From positions 4,960,001 through 5,024,000 of the forward strand of contig NZ_CP117167.1 of the NCBI RefSeq assembly GCF_028596025.1: a stretch of DNA of 64,000 nucleotides. Reading direction: 5' to 3'. Below the pieces are notes generated by a model. It saw only the letters and a program-made list of their open reading frames with translations, had not been told where the DNA came from and searched no databases. The DNA comes from Mucilaginibacter jinjuensis (GTDB lineage Bacteria > Bacteroidota > Bacteroidia > Sphingobacteriales > Sphingobacteriaceae). Positions 1 to 8,209 of the stretch are shown here, in pieces. A program made the position numbers and the translations under genes. Positions within the stretch are counted from its first letter, which is position 1. Each line of letters begins with the position of its first letter.

Positions 1-137
1 TGCTCTTTCCCGTTAAAATACATGTGCGGCGCTATTTCACCCTCCAATTTAGGGAATGAAAAGTACCCATGCGACCATTTTTGATGCTGGCCCAGCGGCC
101 CGCCCATAGTCTTTGCTATCTTGTCAAATAAATCCAA
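1..137 (-). CDS. Alpha-oxoamine synthase-like PLP enzyme, 5' end only
   Basis: Only the first 45 codons lie in the window; the gene runs off the left edge. Translation from a TTG at 135-137 gives LDLFDKIAKTMGGPLGQHQ, then HGYFSFPKLEGEIAPHM. This resembles the N-terminus of the Bacteroidota 8-amino-7-oxononanoate synthase / glycine C-acetyltransferase family, which condenses an amino acid with an acyl-CoA using PLP. An in-frame TAA two codons upstream of the TTG rules out a longer start, and no ATG fits. A good promoter lies at 170-200. The catalytic part is outside the window, so the substrate cannot be judged. The family call rests on remembered N-terminal similarity. Confidence 0.55.
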   Translation of the reverse strand, partial: MDLFDKIAKTMGGPLGQHQKWSHGYFSFPKLEGEIAPHMYFNGKE

Positions 138-169
138 AACGTCTTATTCTAAATTTTGCCAATAATATA

Positions 170-200
170 CAAATATAACCGTATTTCGCGCTCAGACAAT
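170..200 (-). promoter_or_regulatory. Promoter for the AONS-like gene
   Basis: Read on the minus strand, ATTG (197-200) and TATATTTG (170-177) are separated by 19 nt. This matches the Bacteroidota housekeeping consensus (-33 TTTG, -7 TAnnTTTG). The implied transcription start lies about 25 nt upstream of the TTG start codon. Confidence 0.55.
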
Positions 201-230
201 GGTTATAACTTTTTATAATGGGTTATAACA

Positions 231-264
231 AAAGAGCCTTTGTAAAGTTATACAAAGGCTCTTT
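231..264 (-). terminator. Intrinsic terminator downstream of ftsZ
   Basis: A perfect 14-bp inverted repeat (AAAGAGCCTTTGTA at 231-244, its complement at 251-264) with a 6-nt loop. On the minus strand the 3' arm runs into TTTTGTTAT. It lies 20 nt beyond the ftsZ stop and closes the division cluster. Confidence 0.85.
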
Positions 265-283
265 AATCTATAGTTTATATTAA

Positions 284-1915
284 TTAATCAACATTATCGT
301 GTAAAAACGAGTTGTTTTTTCTGATCTCAGTTTGGCCGTCTGTATCGGTTAATGAAAACCTTGAGATCTGGCTCTCGTCAGACATTGGCGTTTGCTGCAG
401 TGCAATTTCCTTACGTTTGTAAGCAGGTACATTTTCCAGCTCCTGTAAGTTGCCGTTGCGCAGTTTCATGCTCAGGTCTTTCAAACGCATAATACGCTCG
501 CGAGATTTACGCAACTGCTCTTCGATAGATTCATCAGTTTTGTGATCATCCGCACCAACAACCGGTTGCGGCTCTGGTTCAGGCTCTGGCTGGGTAACAG
601 GTTCTGCCTGCATCACCGGCTCAAAATTCATTACAGACTCAGTTACCTTGAAGGTAAACTCGATACCCGGCTCGCTATCATTGCTTGGTGCAGCAGCTGG
701 CTCCTCTGGCATTAGGCTATGCTTAATAACAGAAGGTTGCGATGATGACTGTTGATTAGCTTCTTCGCCTTTGGCAAACAGGTCAAATAAACCGGTTTGT
801 TGCTTTTGTGTATCCTTTTTCAGGAACATTTCTGCATTGGCGTTAGCCTCTTCCGTTTTTGGCGTTACAAACTCGTTAATAGGTTTTACCAGTGGCGCAT
901 TCTCAGGCACCAGCATTGATACTACCTTTTTATTGTTCTGTTCTTTTTCGCGCTCGTCTTTAGTTTGGAAACCTGTAGCGATGATGGTTACCGAAAGCTT
1001 ATCGCCCAGGGCCTCATCTTTACAGTTACCCCAAATTAAATCAGCAGCTAAACCGGCTTCTTCCTGAATGTAATCTGTAATAACAGAAACCTCATCCATC
1101 GTAACCTCTTTGTCGCCAGAGCTGATGTTTAACAGGATGTAGCGAGCACCTTCAATTTCGTTATCTTTCAATAACGGCGATGATAATGCACCTTCTACAG
1201 CACGCAGCGCACGGTTTTCACCTTCAGCTGCACAGCTACCCATGATAGATACACCGCTGTCGCGCATTACTGTGCGCACATCTTTAAAGTCAACGTTGAT
1301 ATAACCCGGTAAGGTGATAATCTCTGCAATACCTTTGGCGGCTGTAGTTAATATATCATCGGCTTGCGCAAAGGCAGAACCTAAGGTTAAGTTTCCGAAG
1401 ATCTGGCGAAGACGGTCGTTAGAAATTACCAGGAAAGAATCTACATTTCTTTTCAGTTCTTCCAAACCTTCTTCGGCTTGCATTTTACGGCGTTTACCCT
1501 CGAAAGAGAAAGGCATAGTTATAATACCCACGGTTAGGATATCCATTTCGCGGGCTGCTTTAGCAATGATAGGGCTTGCACCGGTACCGGTACCGCCACC
1601 CATACCGGCAGTGATAAACAGCATTTTGGTGTTAACACCCAGCATTTGCTTAATATCGTCGATGTTTTCGATAGCCGAATTTTTACCTACTTCAGGTATA
1701 GATCCTGCTCCCATTCCTTCGGTTAAACTGGCGCCTAATTGTACCTTATTAGGTATTGGGCTTAACTCCAATGCCTGGGCATCGGTGTTACAGATTATGA
1801 AATCTACACCCATAATGCCTTGTCTGTACATGTGGTTTACTGCATTTCCACCGCCGCCTCCAACACCAATTACTTTGATGATAGAGGATTTTTCTTTTAA
1901 CATTTCAAACTGCAT
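284..1915 (-). CDS. ftsZ: Cell division protein FtsZ
   Basis: Tubulin-like GTPase that polymerises into the cytokinetic ring. The N-terminal nucleotide-binding Gly run (VIGVGGGGG, residues 15-23) and the tubulin signature GGGTGTG (residues 106-112) are intact. The globular GTPase ends near residue 330 and is followed by a long, Glu/Pro/Gln-rich, low-complexity linker. The expected C-terminal conserved peptide is recognisable as VPAYKRKEI, but it is followed by a further tail of roughly 40 residues rather than ending the protein. At 543 aa it is longer than enterobacterial FtsZ because of linker and tail. It is the last gene of the cluster, 124 nt after ftsA, and is followed by a strong terminator. 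Confidence 0.97.
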   Translation of the reverse strand: MQFEMLKEKSSIIKVIGVGGGGGNAVNHMYRQGIMGVDFIICNTDAQALELSPIPNKVQLGASLTEGMGAGSIPEVGKNSAIENIDDIKQMLGVNTKMLFITAGMGGGTGTGASPIIAKAAREMDILTVGIITMPFSFEGKRRKMQAEEGLEELKRNVDSFLVISNDRLRQIFGNLTLGSAFAQADDILTTAAKGIAEIITLPGYINVDFKDVRTVMRDSGVSIMGSCAAEGENRALRAVEGALSSPLLKDNEIEGARYILLNISSGDKEVTMDEVSVITDYIQEEAGLAADLIWGNCKDEALGDKLSVTIIATGFQTKDEREKEQNNKKVVSMLVPENAPLVKPINEFVTPKTEEANANAEMFLKKDTQKQQTGLFDLFAKGEEANQQSSSQPSVIKHSLMPEEPAAAPSNDSEPGIEFTFKVTESVMNFEPVMQAEPVTQPEPEPEPQPVVGADDHKTDESIEEQLRKSRERIMRLKDLSMKLRNGNLQELENVPAYKRKEIALQQTPMSDESQISRFSLTDTDGQTEIRKNNSFLHDNVD

Positions 1916-1977
1916 GATCTTGTTTTTCAGCTAAATGAGCATTGGCAAATCATTGACTTTGCTTAATGTAATAATAA

Positions 1978-2026
1978 AAGTTTTTCCACATAGTTTATTA
2001 ACAATTGTCAACAATGTGGAAAACTT
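1978..2026. promoter_or_regulatory. Inverted DnaA-box-like pair in the ftsA-ftsZ spacer
   Basis: TTTTCCACA at 1982-1990 and its reverse complement TGTGGAAAA at 2015-2023 both fit the DnaA-box consensus TTWTNCACA. They form the arms of a 13-bp stem (1978-1991 with 2014-2026, one bulged T) around a CAATTG-centred palindrome. The element could be protein-binding DNA or an mRNA hairpin between ftsA and ftsZ. DnaA involvement is inference only. Confidence 0.4.
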
Positions 2027-2039
2027 CTTAATTGTTAAT

Positions 2040-3386
2040 TTATTTAAGGAAATCCTCGTCCTTGATATCGTCTTTAATGAAACGTTTGCCCGTTTCGAGG
2101 ATCTTACCCAACAAACCGAACTTTTTATCGTCGGTGTATTTTTGCTTCTCAATTTTGGCCTGCTGCGGTGCAGTTTGCTCTAAATTGTCATACTCGGTTT
2201 TCTGGATACCCTTTATCAACAAACCAATACCGGTTGCATAAGTAGGGCTTTGCAGCTCTTCGTATATGTTTTTAGGCAATACTTCGTTCTTGGCCAAATG
2301 CTCGTTAGGGTAACCCACGCGGCAATCTAAACCGGTTACATATTCTACTAGTTGCGGCAGGTGTTTCAACTGCGCACCACCACCTGTGATAACGATACCA
2401 CCGATCAGTTTTTTCTCGTAACCTGATGATTTGATCTCGTAGTAAATATGCTCCACGATCTCTTCCATACGGGCCTGGATTACATAAGCCAGGTTTTTAA
2501 CCGAAATTTCTTTCGATTCGCGGCCACGTAAACCCGGCACGCATACAATCTCGTTCTCTTTATTTTCATCAGCCAAAGCAGAGCCAAATCTTACTTTCAA
2601 TTGCTCGGCTATGTTACGCATTACAGAACAGCCCTCGCGAATATCTTCGGTTACGCTGTTACCACCAAATGGAATAACCGCGGTGTGACGGATAATACCT
2701 TCGTGGAAGATAGCCACATCTGTAGTACCACCACCGATATCAACCAAAACAATACCAGCCTCTTTTTCTTCATCGCTTAAAACAGATTCAGAGGATGCTA
2801 ATGGCTCCAGTATCAGCTCCTGGCTTTCCAAGTGAGCTTTGGTAACACATTTCACTATATTTTTAATGGCAGTTACCTGGCCCGAAATGATATGGAAGTT
2901 AGCTTCAAGACGTACGCCTGCCATACCAATCGGGTCTTTAACGCCGGGTTCGTTATCTACCGTAAACTCCTGTGGTAACACATGGATAATTTCCTCGCCC
3001 GGAGGCATTACCAGGTTATACATATCTTCAATCAGCTTTTCAATGTCCTTGCGGCTGATCTCAGAATTTAAATCGCGACGGGTTATCAAACCGCGGTGTT
3101 GCAGGCTTTTAATGTGCTGACCTGCGATACCTACATTTACAACCCTGATTTCTACGTTTGATTGTGATCCCGCTACCTCTACCGCCTGGGTGATGCCCTG
3201 TACCGTTTTATCGATATTGGAAACCATACCACGCGTAACACCGGCCGATTCGGCTTTGCCGATCCCCAGTATTTCTATCTTTCCGTTTTTGCTACGGCGG
3301 CCCACAATTGCACAAATTTTTGTAGTACCTATATCAAGGCCTACAATAATTGGCGAAGTTTTGTCGAGTGTTGAGCTTTTGTCCAT
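2040..3386 (-). CDS. ftsA: Cell division protein FtsA
   Basis: Actin-fold ATPase that tethers FtsZ filaments to the membrane and recruits later division proteins. The phosphate-1 motif VGLDIGTTKICAIVG near the N-terminus, the phosphate-2 motif VDIGGGTTDVAIF and the adenosine motif IVITGGGAQ are all present. The C-terminus (GLLGKILETGKRFIKD and beyond) fits an amphipathic membrane-targeting helix. The ATG at 3384-3386 is preferred; a TTG two codons earlier overlaps the ftsQ stop. It starts 2 nt after the ftsQ TGA, so translation is probably coupled. Length (448 aa) is normal for the phylum. Confidence 0.96.
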   Translation of the reverse strand: MDKSSTLDKTSPIIVGLDIGTTKICAIVGRRSKNGKIEILGIGKAESAGVTRGMVSNIDKTVQGITQAVEVAGSQSNVEIRVVNVGIAGQHIKSLQHRGLITRRDLNSEISRKDIEKLIEDMYNLVMPPGEEIIHVLPQEFTVDNEPGVKDPIGMAGVRLEANFHIISGQVTAIKNIVKCVTKAHLESQELILEPLASSESVLSDEEKEAGIVLVDIGGGTTDVAIFHEGIIRHTAVIPFGGNSVTEDIREGCSVMRNIAEQLKVRFGSALADENKENEIVCVPGLRGRESKEISVKNLAYVIQARMEEIVEHIYYEIKSSGYEKKLIGGIVITGGGAQLKHLPQLVEYVTGLDCRVGYPNEHLAKNEVLPKNIYEELQSPTYATGIGLLIKGIQKTEYDNLEQTAPQQAKIEKQKYTDDKKFGLLGKILETGKRFIKDDIKDEDFLK

Positions 3387-3388
3387 AA

Positions 3389-4261
3389 TCAATTCTTTAT
3401 ATGCGATGTGTCCTGAATCTTGTTCTGTAATGAATCTGGTTTTACAGCCGAAGCCGGTTTAACCGATCCATCTTTATTAGTACTGTCTTTCTTTACGCCA
3501 ATAACCTGGTTGGCGTATTTTATATTAATGAGTTTATAGGCCTCCCAGCCTACTCTCGGTATAGCCTGCTTGTAAAAAGCAAGCAGGTTGGCAAATTTGG
3601 TTTGCAGTGAATCTGCATTACCCAGCAAAATGCGGTCGTTACCCACACGGGGTATCAGCTCCATTTCGTGTTGCTGGTTTACGTAGATCTGTGCTATTTG
3701 CGCGTTCCACAAGGTATCTTTCGATATAAATGCGGCGGTTTTAAAAACCTGTTTAGCCATATCGGTATGCAGCGTATCAATCTTATTACCAAATGGTTCT
3801 TCAATAAAACCATTGGCTGCCAGTACGCGGGCCGTAAAATTGTTAGACAGCGGGACTTTTAAACCGTGTTCGTCTACATAAAAGTCCTTATCAAACTGGG
3901 TCATCATACGTAAAATAGGCGTGCGCTGCGTAACTTCTACCCTTATAACGCCATCCATATCGGCATATACCTGTGCCGTTTCTATGAAGGCATTTGCCTT
4001 TAATTTATTCTCAAGGTCGTGCATGTTAATGCCGGCAATCCTGCGACCTATTAGTGTATTTGTACTGTTTAAATGTAATATGTTATCTATCTCCTCCTTA
4101 TCTATAAAATACTGGTTGCCGGGGATGTAAACCTTTACATCCTTACAAACCACTGCCTCTTTTTTAACATTAATAAAGCTCATGAGCACAACAACCCCGC
4201 TAAGGGAAGCCGCCCATGCCAGCCCGATCAATATTGGTTTCCAAATCTTCTTCTTAAACAT
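3389..4261 (-). CDS. ftsQ: Cell division protein FtsQ/DivIB
   Basis: Bitopic divisome scaffold: a short cytoplasmic Lys-rich start (MFKKKIWK), one membrane segment at about residues 9-28, then a periplasmic POTRA-like and beta domain. Sequence conservation in this family is low, so the call rests strongly on position between murC and ftsA, on topology and on size (290 aa). The C-terminal 40 residues are Lys/Asp/Ser-rich and probably disordered. The start overlaps the 3' end of murC by 8 nt. Confidence 0.9.
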   Translation of the reverse strand: MFKKKIWKPILIGLAWAASLSGVVVLMSFINVKKEAVVCKDVKVYIPGNQYFIDKEEIDNILHLNSTNTLIGRRIAGINMHDLENKLKANAFIETAQVYADMDGVIRVEVTQRTPILRMMTQFDKDFYVDEHGLKVPLSNNFTARVLAANGFIEEPFGNKIDTLHTDMAKQVFKTAAFISKDTLWNAQIAQIYVNQQHEMELIPRVGNDRILLGNADSLQTKFANLLAFYKQAIPRVGWEAYKLINIKYANQVIGVKKDSTNKDGSVKPASAVKPDSLQNKIQDTSHIKN

Positions 4262-5609
4262 CGCTCAAGATTTGTTTTAAAGGTTGAACCAACTGATCTA
4301 TATCTCCAGCCCCTACGGTCAGCAACAGTTCGGGCATTTCGGCCTTAATGTATGCCAGCGTTTCAGCTTTGCTTAATATCTTTTTGTCTGATAATGTTAC
4401 TTTATCCAGCAGCATTTGCGAGGTTACGCCTTCAATAGGCAACTCGCGCGCCGGATAAATCTCTAACAATATCAGTTCATCTACCATGCTCAGCACTTCG
4501 GCAAAGTCATCGGCAAAATCGCGCGTACGGGTAAACAGGTGCGGCTGAAAAATGGCCGTCAGCTTATTATCCGGATAGATTCTTTTTACTGATGATATGG
4601 CCGCCCGCAACTCTTCGGGGTGATGCGCGTAATCATCGATATAAATATGTTCTGGTGTTTTAACCAAATACTCGAACCTGCGTTTCACACCACGAAATGC
4701 AGTTAACGCAGCTTTAATTTTTTCCGGCTCTACACCAACCAACAAAGCAGCCTGTATGGCAGCCACAGCATTCTCTACATTATGGATGCCAGGGATACCC
4801 AGATGGATGTTAGATATTTTAACACTGTTAGATATAAAATCAAAAAAGAACTCTCCATTTTCAATCCTGATATTCTCGCCATAAACATCGGCCTGCTCTT
4901 TAATACTGTAGGTTAAAGTGCTGCTGATCTCCAAACCTTTTTTGGCGATAACGTTACCGTTTGCTTTCAGTTGCGAAACAAACAATTGAAACGATTCATT
5001 CAGATGGCTATGATCTCCATAGATATCCAAATGATCTGCATCCATCGAGGTTACAATGGCAATATCAGGATGCAGGGTCAAAAACGAGCGATCATACTCA
5101 TCGGCCTCAACCACCATGATATTGTTTTTACCATACAGCACATTGGTGTTGTAGTTTGATGCAATGCCACCCAAAAATGCCGAGCAATCTTTACCCGAAT
5201 GTTTCAGGATATGTGCCACCATGCACGATGTAGTAGTTTTACCATGCGTACCGGCAACCGCAATGGTATACATACCCTCGCTTAAAATACCCAACACCTG
5301 CGAACGCTTAAACAGCTTAAATCCGTTATCGATAAAGAAATTCAGGATCTCCGAATTTTTAGGGATAGCGGGCGTCCAGATAATCAGCGTATGCTCATCA
5401 GGCGAATGAAATTCGGCCGGAATTAATGCGCTATTATCTTCAAATACTATTTCAATCCCCTCATTGCTTAACTCTGTAGTCAACGGGGTCGAAGTTTTAT
5501 CGTAACCACAAACGGCACAACCCAGGTGCGCAAAGTAGCGGGCAAGGCCACTCATGCCTATACCGCCAATGCCTACCAGGTAAACCCTTTGTATGTTACT
5601 TAACTTCAT
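4254..5609 (-). CDS. murC: UDP-N-acetylmuramate--L-alanine ligase MurC
   Basis: Cytoplasmic Mur ligase that adds the first amino acid, L-Ala, to UDP-MurNAc using ATP. The N-terminal Rossmann-like motif (GIGGIGMSGLA) binds the UDP-sugar, the P-loop AGTHGKTTTSCM binds ATP, and the C-terminal domain has the IDDYAHHPEE signature typical of MurC. Length 451 aa is standard. It overlaps ftsQ by 8 nt and follows murG by 11 nt, within one transcription unit. Confidence 0.97.
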   Translation of the reverse strand: MKLSNIQRVYLVGIGGIGMSGLARYFAHLGCAVCGYDKTSTPLTTELSNEGIEIVFEDNSALIPAEFHSPDEHTLIIWTPAIPKNSEILNFFIDNGFKLFKRSQVLGILSEGMYTIAVAGTHGKTTTSCMVAHILKHSGKDCSAFLGGIASNYNTNVLYGKNNIMVVEADEYDRSFLTLHPDIAIVTSMDADHLDIYGDHSHLNESFQLFVSQLKANGNVIAKKGLEISSTLTYSIKEQADVYGENIRIENGEFFFDFISNSVKISNIHLGIPGIHNVENAVAAIQAALLVGVEPEKIKAALTAFRGVKRRFEYLVKTPEHIYIDDYAHHPEELRAAISSVKRIYPDNKLTAIFQPHLFTRTRDFADDFAEVLSMVDELILLEIYPARELPIEGVTSQMLLDKVTLSDKKILSKAETLAYIKAEMPELLLTVGAGDIDQLVQPLKQILSDV

Positions 5610-5620
5610 TTTTCAGTTCT

Positions 5621-6745
5621 TTATTTAATCAGCTTTATTACTTCGTGGGCAATATCTTTATCGGCATTTGGCAAGGCCAGGGTACCAATGTTTTTGCTCA
5701 GCGTAGCTTGCTTGTCTTTATCATTTAATAGTTCCAGCGCCTTATCAACCAGGGTTGTTTCTGCATCACGGTCAGCCACAAATAAAGCGGCGTTATCATG
5801 CACCAGGGCAAGTGCGTTCTTAGTCTGATGATCTTCGGCCACATTTGGCGAAGGCACCAGGATAACCGGCTTCTTCACAATACACAACTCGGCAATTGTA
5901 CCTGCACCAGCACGTGATATAATCACGTCCGCAGCGGCATAAGCCAAATCCATACGACTCAGAAACTCGGTAATCACCACATTTTCGTGATAGTCTTTAC
6001 CCAATTCTTCGATCAGCGTTTTATAATAGCTCTTGCCTGTTTGCCATATCACCTGCACATCGGCATCAATCAGTTTTTGCAAACCAGCGCGGATGCTTTT
6101 GTTCAGTGTACGTGCGCCCAGACTACCACCTGTAATTAATATCGTTTTCTTCTCGCTCGATAGCTTTAACAGCTCCAAAGCTGCCATGCGTTTCTTCGCT
6201 ATATCAACCGAATCCTTCCGTACCGGGTTACCGGTTTTGATGATCTTATCGGCAGGAAAAAACTTATCCATGCCATCAAAAGCCACACATATTTTTTCGG
6301 CCTTGTTGCCCAGCCATTTATTAGTAATACCTGCATAAGAGTTTTGCTCCTGAATGAGGTATGGGATCTTTTTCAACGAGGCGGCGTACAATAAAGGGCC
6401 GGATGCATAACCACCCACACCAACTGCAGCATCAGGTTTAAAATCTTTGATGATCTGGATAGCCTTCAGCACACTTTGCGCCAGCTTGATCGGGAACATC
6501 AGGTTCTTCACGATAGAACCACGCTGGATACCCTGGATATTTAGTCCAATAATTTTATAACCAGCCGCCGGAACTTTTTCCATTTCCATACGACCAAGCG
6601 CCCCCACAAACAAAATCTCAGTATCAGGATCGAGCGCCTTTAAAGCATTGGCAATTGATACCGCCGGGAATATATGCCCCCCAGTACCGCCACCACTTAT
6701 AATGATGCGTGGAGCCGAACTTTTAGTTTGATGCTGTTTTCCCAT
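5621..6745 (-). CDS. murG: UDP-GlcNAc transferase MurG
   Basis: GT-B glycosyltransferase that converts lipid I to lipid II on the inner face of the membrane. The first G-loop IISGGGTGGHIFPA near residue 17, the second G-loop (ITGGSLGARTLN) and the donor-site region with SRAGAGTIAEL are all visible. Length 374 aa is typical. The start ATG at 6743-6745 follows a spacer containing GGACGAAAGACAAAAGAT-type words in the sense strand. Confidence 0.97.
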   Translation of the reverse strand: MGKQHQTKSSAPRIIISGGGTGGHIFPAVSIANALKALDPDTEILFVGALGRMEMEKVPAAGYKIIGLNIQGIQRGSIVKNLMFPIKLAQSVLKAIQIIKDFKPDAAVGVGGYASGPLLYAASLKKIPYLIQEQNSYAGITNKWLGNKAEKICVAFDGMDKFFPADKIIKTGNPVRKDSVDIAKKRMAALELLKLSSEKKTILITGGSLGARTLNKSIRAGLQKLIDADVQVIWQTGKSYYKTLIEELGKDYHENVVITEFLSRMDLAYAAADVIISRAGAGTIAELCIVKKPVILVPSPNVAEDHQTKNALALVHDNAALFVADRDAETTLVDKALELLNDKDKQATLSKNIGTLALPNADKDIAHEVIKLIK

Positions 6746-6797
6746 TGATATGTTGTCCTAAGTATCTTTTGTCTTTCGTCCTTAATCCTTCTTCCCC
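6746..6797 (-). repeat. Word-repeat start-side arm before murG
   Basis: The ftsW-murG spacer reads, in the mRNA sense, as purine-rich reiterations (AAGGATTAAGGACGAAAGAC, then AAAAGATACTTAGGAC) ending close to the murG ATG. Similar words precede the second methyltransferase (47669-47740) and ilvB (39755-39790). No complementary arm is present here. Confidence 0.45.
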
Positions 6798-8018
6798 TTA
6801 CGCCATTTCTATTTCGCCTACTACTACTTTATTGTTTTCTCTTTTATTTGCTTCTCTTAAATTTCCTTCTTTACCGATGGCATTTTCGCCCGTTGTTTCG
6901 TCAATATGCCTGCTAACCGACAGGATAATACCGAACGCCACACTGGTAAACAAAATCGACGTACCACCCATACTAACCAATGGAAGCGGTACCCCGCTCA
7001 CCGGGCCTAAACCTACCGCAATAGCCATATTGGCAAACGCTTGTATAGTTAAGCTGAAACTTAGCCCGGCCGCAAGCAAAGCACCAAAGGCTTTAGGCGC
7101 TTTGGTTACTATTTTAACACATCTATAAAGTAGAAACAGGTAAATGGCTATGACCAGCAGGCCACCGATTAAACCATACTCTTCTACAATTGTTGCATAA
7201 ATAAAATCTGAGTACGATTGCGGTAAATAATTACGCTCTGTACTGTTACCCGGTCCTTTACCAAACACTCCGCCTGTTGCAATAGCTATCTTGGCATGAT
7301 CGGCCTGGAATGATTTATCCGGGTTGGCCTTCTCCGGGTGCATGTAAGCTTCGATACGCGATTTATACGTAGCGCGACGTGGACCTAACAGCACCACACC
7401 TGCCAGTAAAAACGCACCTGCCAAACACACCACAGCAATTTGCTTAACACTAATACGGCCCATAATGAGCAGTAAAATGCTAACACCAAAAAGCATTAAA
7501 GCCGTAGATAAGTTGGCCAGTGCAATCAAAATAAACACCACACAAACCGAACCCATAATAGGGATAAAGGATTGTTTAACATCCTTAATGTTTTCCTGCT
7601 TGCGCGATAAGGTGCGTGCCAGGTAAGTGATCAATGCCAGCTTAGCCAAATCCGATGTTTGGAACGTTAAACCCGTACCGGGGATGGCTACCCAACGGCT
7701 CGCATCATTCACGTGGCTACCAAACACCAAAGTATAAACCAGCAATGGCAGCGTAATTACCATCAGCACTTTAGAGATACCGGCATAATAGCGGTAATCC
7801 AACTTGTGCGAAATGTACATCAGCGCAATACCACCCAGGATCATGAACATGTGTTTCATCAAATACCGTTCTGCGCCGGTATCATGCTGATAAGCGATGG
7901 TACCTGTTGAGCTGTAAACCGCCATCATAGAAATGGTAGACAGTAGTATTACTATCAACCAGATCCAGCGATCGCCTTTGGTTCTGCTAAGTATGTTATC
8001 CAATGCTATCATTTTCAT
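6798..8018 (-). CDS. ftsW: Lipid II polymerase / division protein FtsW
   Basis: SEDS-family polytopic membrane protein that polymerises septal glycan together with the transpeptidase FtsI. About ten hydrophobic segments are visible. SEDS signatures include the loop GKGPGNSTERNYLPQSYSDF and the C-terminal GVPLPLVSMGGTS. Length 406 aa is typical. The N-terminus MKMIALDN has two possible ATGs six bases apart. It lies between murD and murG in the cluster, with a 191-nt spacer upstream that contains a family A palindrome. Confidence 0.95.
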   Translation of the reverse strand: MKMIALDNILSRTKGDRWIWLIVILLSTISMMAVYSSTGTIAYQHDTGAERYLMKHMFMILGGIALMYISHKLDYRYYAGISKVLMVITLPLLVYTLVFGSHVNDASRWVAIPGTGLTFQTSDLAKLALITYLARTLSRKQENIKDVKQSFIPIMGSVCVVFILIALANLSTALMLFGVSILLLIMGRISVKQIAVVCLAGAFLLAGVVLLGPRRATYKSRIEAYMHPEKANPDKSFQADHAKIAIATGGVFGKGPGNSTERNYLPQSYSDFIYATIVEEYGLIGGLLVIAIYLFLLYRCVKIVTKAPKAFGALLAAGLSFSLTIQAFANMAIAVGLGPVSGVPLPLVSMGGTSILFTSVAFGIILSVSRHIDETTGENAIGKEGNLREANKRENNKVVVGEIEMA

Positions 8019-8047
8019 TTCGGATTTCGGATGTTCAATTTCGGATT
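8019..8047 (-). repeat. Word-repeat start-side arm before ftsW
   Basis: In the mRNA sense the bases just before the ftsW ATG reiterate AAATCCGAAATTGAACATCC and CCGAAATCCGAA. The complementary type (GATTTCGGAGGTCGGATTT) sits just after the amidohydrolase stop at 56080-56112, in stop-side position. Both flank a family A palindrome. Confidence 0.5.
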
Positions 8048-8054
8048 TATCCCC

Positions 8055-8137
8055 CCGTCATCCCGAACTTGTTTCGGGATCCCACATGCTAAGTCGCCGA
8101 CCTGGCTTGTGGGATCCCGAAACAAGTTCAGCATGAC
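8055..8137. repeat. Family A intergenic palindrome, copy 1
   Basis: Long imperfect inverted repeat: CGTCATCCCGAACTTGTTTC at the left, its complement GAAACAAGTTCAGCATGACG at the right. Each arm also has internal CCCGAA/TTCGGG symmetry. Further copies lie at 56126-56218 and 56798-56896. A REP-like element in the murD-ftsW spacer. Confidence 0.8.
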
Positions 8138-8163
8138 GTTCTATTTATTGTTCTTTCTTCATC

Positions 8164-8209
8164 TTTTCAATTCATTGCCAAATCGACAAATCATCAAATT
8201 ATCTAATTA
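8164..8209 (-). repeat. Word-repeat stop-side arm after murD
   Basis: Directly after the murD stop the mRNA reads TAATTAGATAATTTGATGAT and GATTTGTCGATTTGG. The complementary word type (GACAAATTAGCACATAAACG) occurs in start-side position before ilvC (about 42270-42306). Confidence 0.45.

Noticed and set aside
1314..1934. Long open frame antisense to ftsZ (206 codons, plus strand)
   Set aside because: It lies wholly opposite the well-supported ftsZ, has low-complexity Ser/Pro/Ile composition and no recognisable domain; a shadow frame.
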